Source: Panonychus citri
Lineage: Eukaryota; Arthropoda; Arachnida; Trombidiformes; Tetranychidae
Direction: 5' to 3'
Assembly: GCF_014898815.1 (NCBI RefSeq)
Contig: NW_026515450.1
Coordinates: 1-64,000, forward strand
DNA length: 64,000 nucleotides
Shown in pieces: positions 24,060 to 37,529 of the stretch; the first letter of the stretch is position 1; every line of letters starts with the position of its first letter. The notes below the pieces were generated by a model. That model did no database searches, was not told the DNA's origin, and worked only from the letters and a program-made list of their open reading frames with translations. Both the position numbers and the translations under genes were made by a program.

Positions 24060-24198
24060 CCACCGGTCAAACTAAAGATCAAGACTCTCAGTAAACTCTG
24101 ATTATCTACTTTTACTATTTGATTTCCTATTACAAACAATTAAAGTTAATTGTTCACCAAAATTCACCATTTTCATGTGAGCCTGTTACATCAAAATG
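24060..24198 (+). other. Candidate orphan 5' exon ending in ATG
   Basis: A less AT-rich stretch ends with AAAATG|GTAAGT (ATG at 24196-24198), a start codon followed directly by a strong donor. The next gene on this strand is tyramine beta-hydroxylase. A possible in-frame acceptor (GGAG at 29341-29344) follows a pyrimidine-rich tract and lies in frame with its signal anchor. The 5-kb intron this implies is unproven. The 5' limit given is arbitrary. Confidence 0.3.
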
Positions 24199-24200
24199 GT

Positions 24201-27200
24201 AAGTTTTGATTTAATTATTTTCTATTGAAAAACAAACTAAATCATTAACTCAACGAACTAGTTTATTTATCTGGAAAACTGTTAAGCTTTGATTGTCCAA
24301 ACGCAATTCTTGTTAATTAATCTAATCCAAGAACTGTGTGTGGACATCAATGCTTGGCATAAGATCAACTTGAATTAAGTTTAATCACAATCAAAACTAA
24401 AAAAATCTAAATTCAAATTACAAGTCCAACTAAATGTTAACAAACTAATAGAGAAAACAAAACTTGAACATCCCAATAAATTGATTCCAATTATTGTAAA
24501 ATCATCATTTGAATCTTCATGAACATCGATTAATCCAGAAATTGATCATCTCATTTTCACCTCTATTCAATTTCATCACCAACTCTGAGCTCTCCCCAAA
24601 TGATAATATTAATATTATTTTTCGACTCCCTATTCATTGATGATAAAAATGAGATACTGATGAAAGTGAAAGTAAATCACACCCTTGGATGAACCTGGAA
24701 GATGTCACACAAGGTTCTCATCACCCATTCCCACCTCGACATGAACTTCCACCCTCCAGATTAACTCACTCTCCAAACTCACGTATTCACTTAACCTTTT
24801 GTAGTAAATTCATCTAAATCTATCTAGTTCAAATCTCATATTCTCAGAAATCTTCCCACCATCACCACCTCTGATTCCACCTCTCTCTGTTTATTATTAC
24901 CTCTCTCTCTCAAATTTCATCATCATCATCATCCTCATCTTTTAGCATCTTCATCCAATTTCAATTTTCTTTCATCTATTTTTTTTTCTTCTTCAATTAT
25001 TATTTTTTTTCTCTCCACAATTTTCAAATATCCTCATCATCCTTCATTCACCTTCATTCATCAGCTGAAAAGTATTTATCATCACCATATCATCATCTCT
25101 TTCATTATCATCTTATTAACTTAATCATCATCATCTCTTTCACAAATGATCAACAATACAAATTAATCCCCAATAGACAGGACAAAGTTTAACACCTAAA
25201 AGTAAGTTTAACAATATAAACCAACAATTAATTAACTTATCATTCATCATGATGATCATTATAACCATTGAACAAAAACTAATCAATATCCAAACAAATT
25301 ACAAATTGAATTAAATTAAATACTTACACCAATACAATTAACTCGCTCTCATATGTATTAATAATGTCAACAACAATTAACTATTACCAATCAATAACTA
25401 ATGTTTTATAATTAAAGTGAATAAGCTTTCCTAACAATTTCAATTGTTATCAAGTAAAAATGAAAACACTGATCATCTTGAATTTGATTAATGAAAAATA
25501 CAATCAAATTTATAACAATTAACGTGTTGATGCATTTAACTAAAAGTTTAATAATATATTATCATCATGATGGTGATTAACATTTCATAACAATTTACAA
25601 TGTGTATTTAATATGGTAATTACAATGGATATTAACATGGTAAATGTATGTTACCATGAACAAGAATCAAGAAAAAAAAATAAAGTTTTCATGATAAGAT
25701 ATTCAGATGAACAAGAAAAAGGGAAAAGTTGGAATATAAATAAATGATAATCTTAATCTGGTAACCTGAATAAACCATGAACTTTATCATTAATCATTAA
25801 TCATTTGAAGAAATATTAAAAAAAAAAGGTTATATTTGATTACGTTAATTGTTGATAATCAGGTAAAGGTGAAAACCACAATTAGATGATAATCATTGAT
25901 GAAAATGACAAACGGGTTGAGCTATTTTTATGCTTCAACTGATCAACTGATTAGATAATCGGGATAATGATGATATCATCATGATGATCAATTGAATAGT
26001 GATGAGGATGAAGATGAGGATGAGGATGAGGATGAGGATGGATGATTTTTTTGTTTCTTCTTCAGATGAAATCAAGTTGATGTATCGTTGACAGTTGACC
26101 ATGATGACGATGATGAGATTTCTCATTAATTTTAACCTAGAAACTTAATAGATACCCAGATGATGATGATGATGATGATAAGGATGATGATGAGAGAGAG
26201 AGAGAGAGTTTTCTTGACATGAATCAATCTTATAAAAACAATTGATTCCAATGGATCAGGTTCATTGATAAAAGGTAAATATTAGTTGTATGAGTTACTA
26301 CAAATACTCATTGATTAGCTGATTGATTGTTAATTGTCGTTATTATTATGAATCATTTGTGGTTTGAAAATGATAAATTTTTAATTGAATACTTTTCCTT
26401 TAATTGTTTCACATTAATGATTGAAAGGTAATTACAATTAGCAAGAAGCAAATAGTTTAATCAGGATGAAGATAATTGTAATTCAGATTATGATAAACAA
26501 AAAAATGAACTTTTTTTTTATTCTTTTACTGTTTAAATCAAAATGTGAAAGTTAATTGTTAAAGGATTGACAAATTAGAGGATTTAATGATTAACATGAT
26601 AATACCAAAAGATTATCATTTAATTTGGTTGCATATAACAATCAGAGTAAAGGTAATCATGATAATACCTTTGAGATGATCATTTTTTATCATGATCAAT
26701 ATTAATTGTTACCTTAAGTTTATCAATAGGTGAAAATGATATAATAATATTTACCAATGGATCTAATGATTTACTGATTGTGATTTTGATCAACCTTTGA
26801 TTGTAATTACGAGTTAAGTTAAATTGATTAACCAAAGCTTATTAACAGAATCTTGGAAGTGGAAAGTTAATTGATCATATTTTGAGGTAAATCAATTGGA
26901 TCAGAATCTTTGTTTTGATTGATCAAATGCTTCCGGTTGAATGTGAATTTCCTGATGATCATGATAATAGTTTCATCTCATTTTCAATAGAAATGTTTAT
27001 TATATGAATACATTTATTATTAGAACTTTTTTCCTCAACATATTCGAGAAATAAAATTGTCGATAAACTTTTTTTTCTTTGTCAACATTTTCACAGTTGG
27101 AGAGATGAATTAAAATGTATTACATTTAAGATTATGATACATTTAATTGTGATAATGTGTCGAGAGTGATTATTAATCATCTAATGGTTTTCTAACAATT

Positions 27201-29338
27201 AACTATTGATCATTTAAGATCAACAATAATTCAAGGATTCCATGTGGCGATTAACATTGAAAACGGTAAACAGGAAAAACTATTCAACTAATCATTAACA
27301 GTGATTTTAGCACAATTAACACAAGATGAAATCACAATTAACCGGTTGATTATTGTTACAATTAACATTGGTTAACAATATAAAAAAAATTGATCATTCC
27401 AACAATCAATGATGATGATACAAGTTAATTGATTTGAATTACAAGATAATACCAAATATAATTTAAGCAAATCAATGTTATATTAATACTCAATTGTAAA
27501 TTCCTTGATATTTAACAATAATTAACTTATTGTGATTACAATTGCAATTTGATGCTTGGGAGATGATTATTATATTGTTAACCAAGATTGTATTTGCATT
27601 TTGGTGATAAACAATTAAGGTTATGTAATGAAATTAAATATTCAACTGTGAATAAATATTATCATGATGATACTCAATGCAAAAACTATTGATTATATTC
27701 ATAGGTAAACATTTGATTACCATGTAAGGTATTTACATTATATCATTATAATTGTATTAGTGAATCAAAGTGTTAATCATTGAAATGAAATTTACAATGA
27801 ATGTATAATGATGATGAAGATGATCAATAAATGAATGATGATTAACGATAAATATACCCAAATGATAATGATAATGATGATACAATTTTCTTGAGTATCA
27901 GTAAATTTCATCTTGGTTACGAATACAATTGACTTGAAATTCCGGTTCCATGGTTATTCATTAGGACTAATAGCCTAAAGAAATTGTAATCATCATCATC
28001 ATCATCATCATCTTCGTCTTCATCCTCATCTTCATGGTAATCATTTCTATTTCCACCTTATTATCACAATCATCATTCATCATTCATCATCTTTATCATT
28101 ATTATTATTATTATTATCATTTCCTGATCACAAATATAATATTTTCATAACAATGATAATAATTATGTGATGATGAGGATGAGGATGAAGATGATGATGA
28201 TAACAATACAATAACAATGATAAAATAAACAAGAATCTTCAAGATAAGATTACAGGGGAGACAGAATTGAAAATCATAACAGAAAGTGTTATATGATTGG
28301 GATGATGTTTGATTATCCAGGTAATTGATTTGAAAATTAATCAGTTTGACAACTTTTTTTTTGTTAATCACAATTGTCAAGGTGAATTTTGTTTATCATC
28401 AAATATCAGGGTGATAATCAGTTATCAATGTTAATGGAATCATGGAAAAACTTATCCATCTTCATCTCTAATTTAGTGAGAGGCAACAGGGAAAAAAACT
28501 CATGGAAACTCATGAAAAACTCATGAAAAACTCATGGAATGTGTTTGAATGATGATGAAATTCAAAATAATAATAATGAAGAAAAAATTTCATTAGATGT
28601 TCATGATGATAATGATGATTTTTCCTCCATTCAACTGGAATCATCTTTGTCAATCATAACTCATTTATATGAAAGAATAAGATGAAAACTATTAGAATTC
28701 TGAGAATTCCGAGAATTTTTCTCAACTTTGGAACTTTTTTTTTTCTTCTCTTCTTGTGACCTTATCACGGAAACACAACAAAAGTTTTCCATGATACCGA
28801 CGATAATGAACATTATTATAATACAATAGGTTAGAACCATCAACAATTTAGTTAAATATCAATGATCAGGTTAATCATTATCAATTCCATTGTCATCATC
28901 ATTGTTATTAAACTTTTTTTTCCTTGGTAAATTTTTCTCATCCTCTGTTATTATCCTATTGAGAATCTTCATCATTTGATTACCGACTTTAAGATGATGA
29001 TGGAAGATGATAATCTTCATCACCACCACCACCACCATCAACACCAACATCATCTTAATCATTATTCACCGATTCAACTCTGTGTTTTCTTTCAATGATA
29101 ATCCATAATTGTTAATTGTTAATCAACACTCGTGATTAACCCTTGAACTTGTTGTAACTTTTTTCTTACCACTCTGAAAGTTATATTACTTAATCATCCT
29201 TCATTTAATTGTTCAATTTAGATGATTAGTCTTTTTGTCTATGGAGAAAGGGAGAGAGAAAGTTAATTGTTGACAATTTTAACTTTTTTTCAATTGTTTT
29301 CACTTTTGTGTTCGGGATTCTGTAACAATTAAATCAAA
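24201..29338. other. Gene-poor stretch, second part
   Basis: AT-rich DNA with ATC/GAT arrays (about 26000-26040, 26160-26190, 27985-28035, 28170-28200, 29020-29050) and dense TTAATTGTT/CAATTAA words. I see no supported exon, RNA gene or transposon. It is either intergenic or intron of the gene starting near 29.3 kb. Confidence 0.55.
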
Positions 29339-29356
29339 TTGGAGCTGTTCATTATT

Positions 29357-31639
29357 ATGAATTTAATTGTTTTCTCACTTTTCATTATTCTCTATATTCA
29401 TCTTCAATCATCTAATTGTAACGATAATCATGATAATAGTAATCGGGAACATGTTCATCTTCATCATTCAAATGTAACTCTCGATTCCTCATCTTCATTC
29501 AAATCTTCAATTCCTTTATCATCTTCATTATCGACTGGAAAGTTATCATCATCATCGTCATCAGATTCCTTGACCAATATAACTTATTTTCAAAGTCCAT
29601 TAGATGATCGGGATAATTATCACCTTTTCTGGTCAATTGATTACGAGGCGAAAATCGTTGATTTTGAAGTGAGAATTAAATTAAGACGAAAGTTAAATTG
29701 GTTTGCAATTGGATTGTCCGATCATGGGGAACCAATTAAATCTGATCTGTGTATCTTTTGGACTGATCCTTCAGGTAAACACCATTTCCAGGTAAGAATT
29801 GAATAAGATAATTAATTCAAATTTGGTTGATTGTATTTCAATACTTTTACCATTATTGTAAATTAATGAAATCAGGACACTTGGACCGATGATAAAGGTT
29901 ACGTTAATTTGGATAATCAAAATGATTGCCAGTTAATTAATCTTCAATCAAATGGTAAAACGATTCGTTTCTTGTTCCGTCGGGACTTTGATACTTGCGA
30001 TGATAATGATCGACCAATTGAAGATGGTACTAATAATATCGTTTACGCTGAAGGATTAGGACCAATTAATCATGTCTATGGATTAAATATCTATAAGGTT
30101 AAACATGGATTCCAGAGAGTTCAACTGTTGAAAACATTGGGGTCAGTTCCAAGTTTACCCTCGGATACCAAGATTCTTGATGTGGTCACTATCAATACCC
30201 AAATACCATCAGAGGAAACAACCTATTGGTGTAAATTGGTCAAATTTCCGGATGAAATTAAACGTAAACACCATATAATTAAGTATGAGGCCAACGTACA
30301 ATCGGGTAATGAGGCTTTAGTTCATCACATGGAAATATTTCATTGTCAAGTTGACCCTCAATTAGAATTGCCCTCATGGAATGGACATTGTCATGATCCG
30401 GATAAACCACCGATTCTGGAAGCATGTAAACAAGTGCTCTCGGCTTGGGCTATCGGAGCGGGGGTAAGTCTCAATTACGATCAATTCAAATTTCCAACTT
30501 TCCAAAAGTTCAACTTATACAATTTTTATTAGACCTTTTCTTTGATGATTTTTAATTCTTATCAACGAATTTAACTTGGACGATTAACTAATTCGTCTAT
30601 TGATTGTTTCGTTTTTTCTTCTCCTGGTCTATTGTTTCATCTTAGCCATTTTCTTATCCACAAGAGGCTGGATTACCTTTCGGTGGAGACAATTTCTCAC
30701 TTTATGCCATGTTGGAAGTTCATTATAATAATCCGTCGAAATTGTCAACAATTAAAGATAATTCTGGTATTCGTCTCTATTATACACCAACCTTGAGAAC
30801 TCATGATGTTGGTGTTCTTGAGGTTGGATTAACTTATACGGATAGAAATTCAATTCCTCCCGGTTTAGAGGGTTTCACCTTATCGGGATTCTGTGTAGCT
30901 GAATGTACCAGAATCGGTTTACCTTCAACCGGTATAACAATTTTCGCATCTCAGTTGCATACCCACCTAACTGGTCGTAAAGTTTGGACCTCACATTTTA
31001 GAGGTGGCATTGAATTAGCTGAATTAAATAGAGATAATCATTATTCTGCCCATTTTCAAGAGATTCGTGCACTTAAACATCGTATCCAATTGTTACCCGG
31101 TGATGTGCTCATTAACAATTGTCTTTATGATACATCGAAACGGGAGAAAATAACACTCGGTGGTTATGGTATTTCAGATGAGATGTGTGTCAATTATATG
31201 CACTATTATCCTCGATCGTCGTTGGAAGTTTGTAAATCGTCGGTTGATCTTTCCGTGTTGAATAGTTACTTTGATTACTTGAAAATAAACGAAGGTCAAA
31301 ATACTTCCTCAGGTCAATCAGTTGCCGACAATTATCATTCTATTCAATGGACACCCTATCGTTCTCGATTTTTAGCCAAATTATATTCGCTTAGTCCACT
31401 TTCTATGGAGTGTCGTCGCTCGGATGGTCTTTTATTTCCAGTAAGTTTCTCTTTATCTCTTGAATATCTAATTGTTTTTCCATCATAATATTAATTGTCT
31501 CTTCTTTTTTTTTCTTCATTCAAATTGTTCCTTTCAGGGTGATTGGGATGGAACTCCTTTGCCCGAAATTAGAATCCGATTGAAACCAGAAAATCCATGT
31601 TCCCACCATGAAGAATCACTATTTTCCAATGATAATTAA
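29357..31639 (+). CDS. Tbh: Tyramine beta-hydroxylase (DBH family copper monooxygenase)
   Basis: Copper type II, ascorbate-dependent monooxygenase. In arthropods this family member makes octopamine from tyramine in secretory vesicles. Exons 29357-29791, 29876-30463, 30646-31440 and 31538-31639, all phase 0 with GT-AG borders, give 639 residues. A hydrophobic N-terminus (MNLIVFSLFIILYIHL) is a signal or anchor. A Ser-rich stretch, a DOMON domain (about 70-210) and the two catalytic domains follow. Copper sites: A-L-V-H-H-M-E-I-F-H-C (H295, H296) and L-E-V-H-Y-N-N-P (H367) for CuA; Q-L-H-T-H-L-T-G-R-K (H446, H448) and E-M-C-V-N-Y-M-H-Y-Y-P (M521) for CuB. Vertebrate dopamine beta-hydroxylase is the closest textbook relative; the tyramine substrate is inferred from the arthropod setting. 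A MOXD-type paralogue is less likely. Confidence 0.9.
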
Positions 31640-31709
31640 AAAAGTTTTTTCTTTTTCCTATTAATTAGAAAGAGAAAATAATATTAATCAATAATCATAA
31701 AAAAAAGAA

Positions 31710-31715
31710 AATAAA
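31710..31715 (+). terminator. Possible poly(A) signal of tyramine beta-hydroxylase
   Basis: AATAAA lies about 70 bases after the stop. Another lies near 31855. Confidence 0.4.
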
Positions 31716-32484
31716 TTATCAACAATTTAGATGTTTAAAAAGCAATAATTATTGATAGAAAATGAAAACAATTTAAATTGTTACTGTTGAATAATTTGCA
31801 CTTGACGGAAACACTGAATTTGTGATTAACAATTTAAATGTAATAATGATACACCAATAAAATGAGTTAATAGTAATAATGAAAATGTTATTTGACTGAT
31901 TAAAAAAAAAATTTAATCCAAATGAAAATGATTAAGAAAATTACTTAAATCAACTTACTTGTTATATTAATTGTTGGACATTTTAACTTTCGACACTTTT
32001 TCATTCACATTGATTGAGTAAATTTGTTTCCTCGTTGATTGTATTGGTGATAATAACTTAAATTATCAATTGCTGTTGAAATATCAAGAAACGTGATTAT
32101 ATCAAAATTAAACCAATTGATTCAGTATCGGTTTTTTTTTCATACAGATAAAAAAATCAACAGGTAATCAAACAGAATCAAAATCCATTGAACTTTTTTT
32201 TGTTCGTGTTCCTGTATCATAATCATGGATCTCTTTTTTTTCTGATGATTGTAATAGTTGATAAATTGTGTGATTTGAATTTAAGATTATCAAAGTATGG
32301 AAAGGTAATAATAACGGTTACCGATTAGCTTATTTGGGTTTCCAATTGTATTTCCAAATCATTTATATATATAAATGTCTTGATCGTTAATCATCTTGAA
32401 ATCTTGCGGATTTTGAACACTTTGATTCATTACAACAACAATTAAACTGTTGATTATCACGTTTTCTCATGATTAGTGTTTTTT
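31716..32484. other. Intergenic between convergent genes
   Basis: This AT-rich spacer lies between the 3' ends of tyramine beta-hydroxylase (+) and DPH5 (-). No exon or RNA gene is seen. Confidence 0.6.
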
Positions 32485-32485
32485 T

Positions 32486-33656
32486 TTATTCAGCGGTGTA
32501 AAGTTTTAACATGTCTTCCTCAAGAGGATGTAGGTTACCTTCAATCACTAGGGAGTGTAAAGGTTTACCTAAATCTTTATCGACCATTTCAGACAATTTA
32601 CATCTAATTATGGTTTGATCATCGGAACCAACACGAGCAAGACCAATACAGAAACTATTTGGGCTGAATGAATGTTCAATATTAGAATCGCCAGTGACAC
32701 CGATTGTGTTTGATTCCATTTTGAAACAATCAACAATTTGAGAAGCTGCTTGGGAGGCTGTCATGAATCGTGGTGGTTCATAAACCAATTTACCTTTCAT
32801 CATGGCTTCAAGTGATTTCTCTTTAACTTTGATATCTGACAAAAATCAAAGAATATCGGGAAAAAAAATAGATTATTAAATAAAGGATTTTGTGATAGAT
32901 GGAAAATGAAAAAAGGATAATTCTATTAGGATATCAAACCTAAAAGACAAAGTGTATGGAGTCCTCTGGATTTATTGGAGATTATTTTTTCCATGAAACT
33001 ATTTGGTTTCCATGTATCGGTCCACAGTGGGATAGAGACAGTTTCACCGAAATTATATAATTGAAGGCCACAACAACCGACAGCGTTCATAATGGAGGCA
33101 TTGTGAATGATCTTGTACTTGATGTTCCGTTGGATCGCTCGTAAGATTAAATCTGTATGAGTTGTTGCTCTGAAAGGAAAAACAATCAAACCATAGATTA
33201 GTAAACAATGAACAATAATACAAATGATGGAGAAATTGAAAATCTAAACAATTACCCAAGAGGATCACCAACAACCAGAAAAGCGGCATCACTATTAACC
33301 GAATCATCTAGAATTTTATCCGCTTCACTTTCAACCATTTCCCGGTCAGCAAGTATCACCTTTTTTCCGTAAAATTTTTCCTTAAAAAAATGACCCAGAC
33401 ACAATATATAATAAAGAGATAAGATAGAGAGAAAATTAGAAGAGAAAAAAATTTTAAACAATCAACAATTAAAGACAATTAATTTTTTTTGAAGAGGAAA
33501 ATAAAAGCTTACAAGTTGCTCCATGTTATCAGATACATTATACAAAACTGAAGTATAATGTTCCAGGTAAATATGATCACATCTCTTGACAATCTCGAGA
33601 CCTTTAACAGTTATATCAGTTAAATCACATAAACCAAGACCAATTAGAAATAACAT
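32486..33656 (-). CDS. DPH5: Diphthine methyl ester synthase (diphthamide biosynthesis)
   Basis: S-adenosylmethionine-dependent methyltransferase that builds diphthamide on a histidine of translation elongation factor 2 in the cytosol. Coding exons on the minus strand are 33656-33513, 33380-33256, 33169-32940 and 32835-32486. All have GT-AG borders and matching phases, for 282 residues, close to the usual 280-290. Family landmarks: M-L-F-L-I-G-L-G-L at the N-terminus, D-I-T-V-K-G-L-E, the L-E-x-Y-T-S-V-L-like stretch, V-V-G-D-P-L-G-A-T-T-H-T-D-L, I-H-N-A-S-I-M-N-A-V-G-C-C-G-L-Q-L-Y, G-E-T-V-S-I-P, W-x-P-x-S-F, H-T-L-C-L-L-D-I-K-V-K-E, Y-E-P-P-R-F-M and G-L-A-R-V-G-x-D-D-Q near the C-terminus. 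Family DPH5 proteins usually have G-L-G-L-G-D; here it is G-L-G-L-C-D. The TAA stop sits inside an AATAAA (32485-32490). Confidence 0.95.
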
Positions 33657-35976
33657 AATAACAATTAAATCAACAATTAAGAAGGAGTAACAAAAAGTAA
33701 AACAATTCAATTTTCAAAGAAAACAACAGATGATCAAAAGTTTCTTTTCGCCGCCAATAGATGTCGCTTTTATCGAATTTCGTATAAATCAATTAATTAT
33801 CTTTTCTTAATTATTTACAGTTAATTGTAGTTTAAATTGTTGATATTAATCAACAAGAGAGTTTATTGTTGATATGATTAAATCAACTGAGAGAGAGAAA
33901 AAAAAGTTTAACTGATTCGATTGATAAAATTTTCTCACCAATCGTTTTGGATCTTGAAAATTTTGTTATTCAATATTGATCAACAATCAGTTGATTGTTG
34001 ATCAACAAATTAAATCACAATTATTTGAACTTCTCAGTTGTCTAGATCAGTGTAACTGTTAATCAATGTTTGTTATTTGTTTGTTAATTGTTTGTCGATA
34101 ATTGATTGGATTGGATTTTGTAATTTGAGCCAAAAAGTTTGATTGGAAAACAAAAAGTTAACCTCAACTAATTAACTATTTGCACAATTAACTAACCAAC
34201 TTTTATTAAATTGTTACTAAACCCGTAATCTTTTTAATCACTTAACTCACAACTTTTAATAATAATTTAACGAAAAAAAAAGTAAAGTTGATTAGCAACG
34301 TGATTAAAATTGATTGGCATTAATTGGATGCAGAGAGAAAAAAATTAGAAATTATTATTTCGTATTCATCAACAATCAACTGTGATTAAATTGTGATTAT
34401 AATCAAGTGCAAGTTGGTAAATAATCAAGTAAATCAGTTTTTAATGAAAGAGAGAAAACAAAATGTAATTAAAAATTAACCGAAAGTTAATCAAAATTAT
34501 TATTATTTACATTTCCTTAATTGTTTGACCTCAAACTTTTTTTTTCTCACTTCAAATTGTCCGTCTTTTTTAACAATCAAGAAACAATTTAAATTGTTGT
34601 AATTGTAATTAACACTTTTTTCACACCAATTTTTTAATTCTCTATCTTCTTAATTGTACACATTAATACGATTACAATTAAAAACAAAATTAATCTAATA
34701 AACAATTTAAATCGTAACGAAAACCTTCAAAATCGGATTATCTATTTTCATTACAATTAAATTTGAATGTCAACAATTTAAACGATAATCAAGAGAGAAA
34801 CATTTAATTATTATTATTGTATTGACTTTAAATTGTAACACTTTCAATTAAAACTTTCAAACTAACCACTAATTAACTGATAATATTTAAATTGTGAATC
34901 AAATCAAAGGTAATCAAGGTAATTCTAATGTGTAATTAATAAGGTATGAAAAAATAGCTGATTAGTTGATTAGTTGATTAGTTTTGATTAACATGGAATC
35001 GGAAACTTTAACCAATCATTATCGATAAATCAAATTGATTAATAAACTTTTCATCCTTATCATCATCTTCATCTTCATCCTCGTTATGAATAAAGGGAAA
35101 GTTGGATGATAATGATGAAAGACAAGGTGATGAAGTCCGAACTCGAATTCAGAACTTTTTAGAACTCGTTTTTTGACCTACATTTTTAGGGACCATTTTT
35201 CCGATATGGTTTAATTGCTTTTCAAATTTACTCCCTTTTTTCAAGGAGGAAGATGAAGAGGGAGATGATGATAATGACGATGATGATGATGATGATGATA
35301 AAGGAGGAGGAGGAGGCGGGAAAATCGTTACAAGGAGAAAGAGAGAGAGAAAAGGTAATGAAAAGAAGAGAAAACTTTTTTTCTCTCATTTTTCATCTTC
35401 TCTCTCAATCGAATTCATTTCTCCCCTTTTCATCCTCCTTCTTTAAGCTTTACACTTATCATCATTATCATCATCATCATCGTCTCTCTCTCTCTCTCTC
35501 TCTTTCTCCATCATCATCGATTCTGGTTGGACTTATTTACCTGTTGCTGTTTGACCAAAGCAAAGAAAACTTGAAATCGAAAATTTTTTTTTCTTTTTAT
35601 AATTTAATCAAAAAGCTTTAATTTTGTTTAATTTAATTGTTTCATCCACCATTAAACTAACACACATCTCAGTTAACTAAATACCAATATTATCATCAAG
35701 TTAATTGTGATTAACCATTAAATCCTCGGATTATCAAATCTCAGTGTCCAACCAACAATAATACAAGAAACAAAAGACAACTGACCAATTGGATTTAAAT
35801 TGTTTACCTTAATTATCCTCTTATTTCAAGCAATTAATGAGCAACGGAAACTTTATATTATGTCCGAAAGTTTTAATTGTTGTTGAAAATTGATTTTCTC
35901 TCTCTATCTCCCTTTATTTTCACAATCAAGTTCATCTTATCAACTTTAATTTAATCACAATTAAAAAGTTTTAATT
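33657..35976. other. Divergent intergenic region, DPH5 and MH2 gene
   Basis: Head-to-head spacer of 2.3 kb. Next to DPH5 is CGCCGCCAATAGATGTCGC (33749-33767), an unusually GC-rich patch that suggests a promoter. The remainder is AT-rich, with a GAT array (about 35262-35300) and a CT run (about 35483-35505). No other gene is supported. Confidence 0.55.
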
Positions 35977-37488
35977 ATGATCAGTAGACGTAAAATTTTA
36001 TCTCGATCACAAAGTGACATTGATTATCCATATGATGCTTATGCAGTTGAAGAGGATATTTGGTATGACAAGGAAAATCTTTACACAGTAAGTGCCAATT
36101 AACTAATTCTTAATTGTTGTCATAATTATATTTCTCTCATCTAATGTTAACATGATGACAATTGAAGCAAATTTAATGATTAAACAATTATTTAATTGTT
36201 GGTGTCAACTCGTTCAACTGTCAATACTTATAATATGTACACACCTTTTTGATTTAACTTACGGCAACAATTAACTTTGTTAAAGTTTATTGATCATCAC
36301 AACAATTAAGGTGAAATGATATTGATTATTCAATTGATATAATTTAATTGTTGTATATCAAATCCATAAGAAAGTTAATTGTAAAACCTACATGATAATG
36401 ATCATCTGAAAATTATTTTTTCCAAATAATAATTTCATTGATTAGTACCAATTAACTTTCAGCAAACAATTTAGATTAACTATCAACAACACACCTTAAT
36501 TGTTACCATATAAATCATAGTTTTGTTGACAATTATAATATGAAACAATCATTATAAAAGATTTGAGTTAATTTGTTTAATTTTCAATCAATAATCAGCT
36601 GATTTGATTCAATTGAAACAATTTCCGGATTAATTTTAATTGTTATAACAAATTATTTACAAAAATAACAATTAATCACCTTGGATATAAAAAATTAGAT
36701 GGACAGTTAAACTATTAAATATCAATAATGATTAGTTAATCATCTCAATCAATCATTATTTTTATTCAATTCCATCATAACAATCAGATTGATTAGTAAT
36801 TATTTTTTTCTTCTTGAAAGAGAAGAGAAAAAAAATTCAATCACAATTAAGTTTAATTGTTATCATCATGATTATTTACATTATTTACCAGCTACCGGAA
36901 AAGTATAAGAATCAGATAAAATGAGAAATTATTAGTAACCAGGAATTAGGTTATTGAGATGACGACAATTTAAATTGTTGATTTGAGACAGAAAATTAAT
37001 ATTAATAAATGATGATAATTCAAAAATCTCAATTTCCAACCATTGAATATGAATGATGTTCAATTTTTGTTTGAAGCTTTTCAATCCAAGGTAAAAGTTC
37101 ATATACTTTTTCAAGTTTTCATGATATTATATAAAAAAAGGTGATAAACAATGAAAAGGTAAACAAGATGATGATGATGATGACCTAACTTGAAGATAAC
37201 AAAAGATGATGATGATGATGATGATGGTGATTAGGATGATTATGACAGTTAGAATTTTTTTTGTCAAACTTGTTTGATGCTCACATAACGGATCAGGAAG
37301 AAAGAGACAGGGTAAGACAAGATAGAGAGAAAAGAGAAAGAGAAAAAGGTGATGAAGAAGATAGAGAGATGATAAAGATGATAAGGATGATGATGGAGAA
37401 AGTTGAAGATAATAGGTTGGTGCTAATACGCTGGTGATGTTGAAGGACTTTGCCAAAAGAAGACAAAATAATGAAAGAAGGTTAAAAG

Positions 37489-37529
<41 letters not shown>

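Noticed and set aside
27985..28035. ATC array considered as a possible CRISPR-like or satellite repeat
   Set aside because: A simple trinucleotide microsatellite with no spacers, and the genome is eukaryotic.
29339..29356. Earlier non-ATG start for tyramine beta-hydroxylase
   Set aside because: The upstream in-frame start is TTG; the first ATG (29357) opens a good signal sequence, unless a remote exon supplies another Met.
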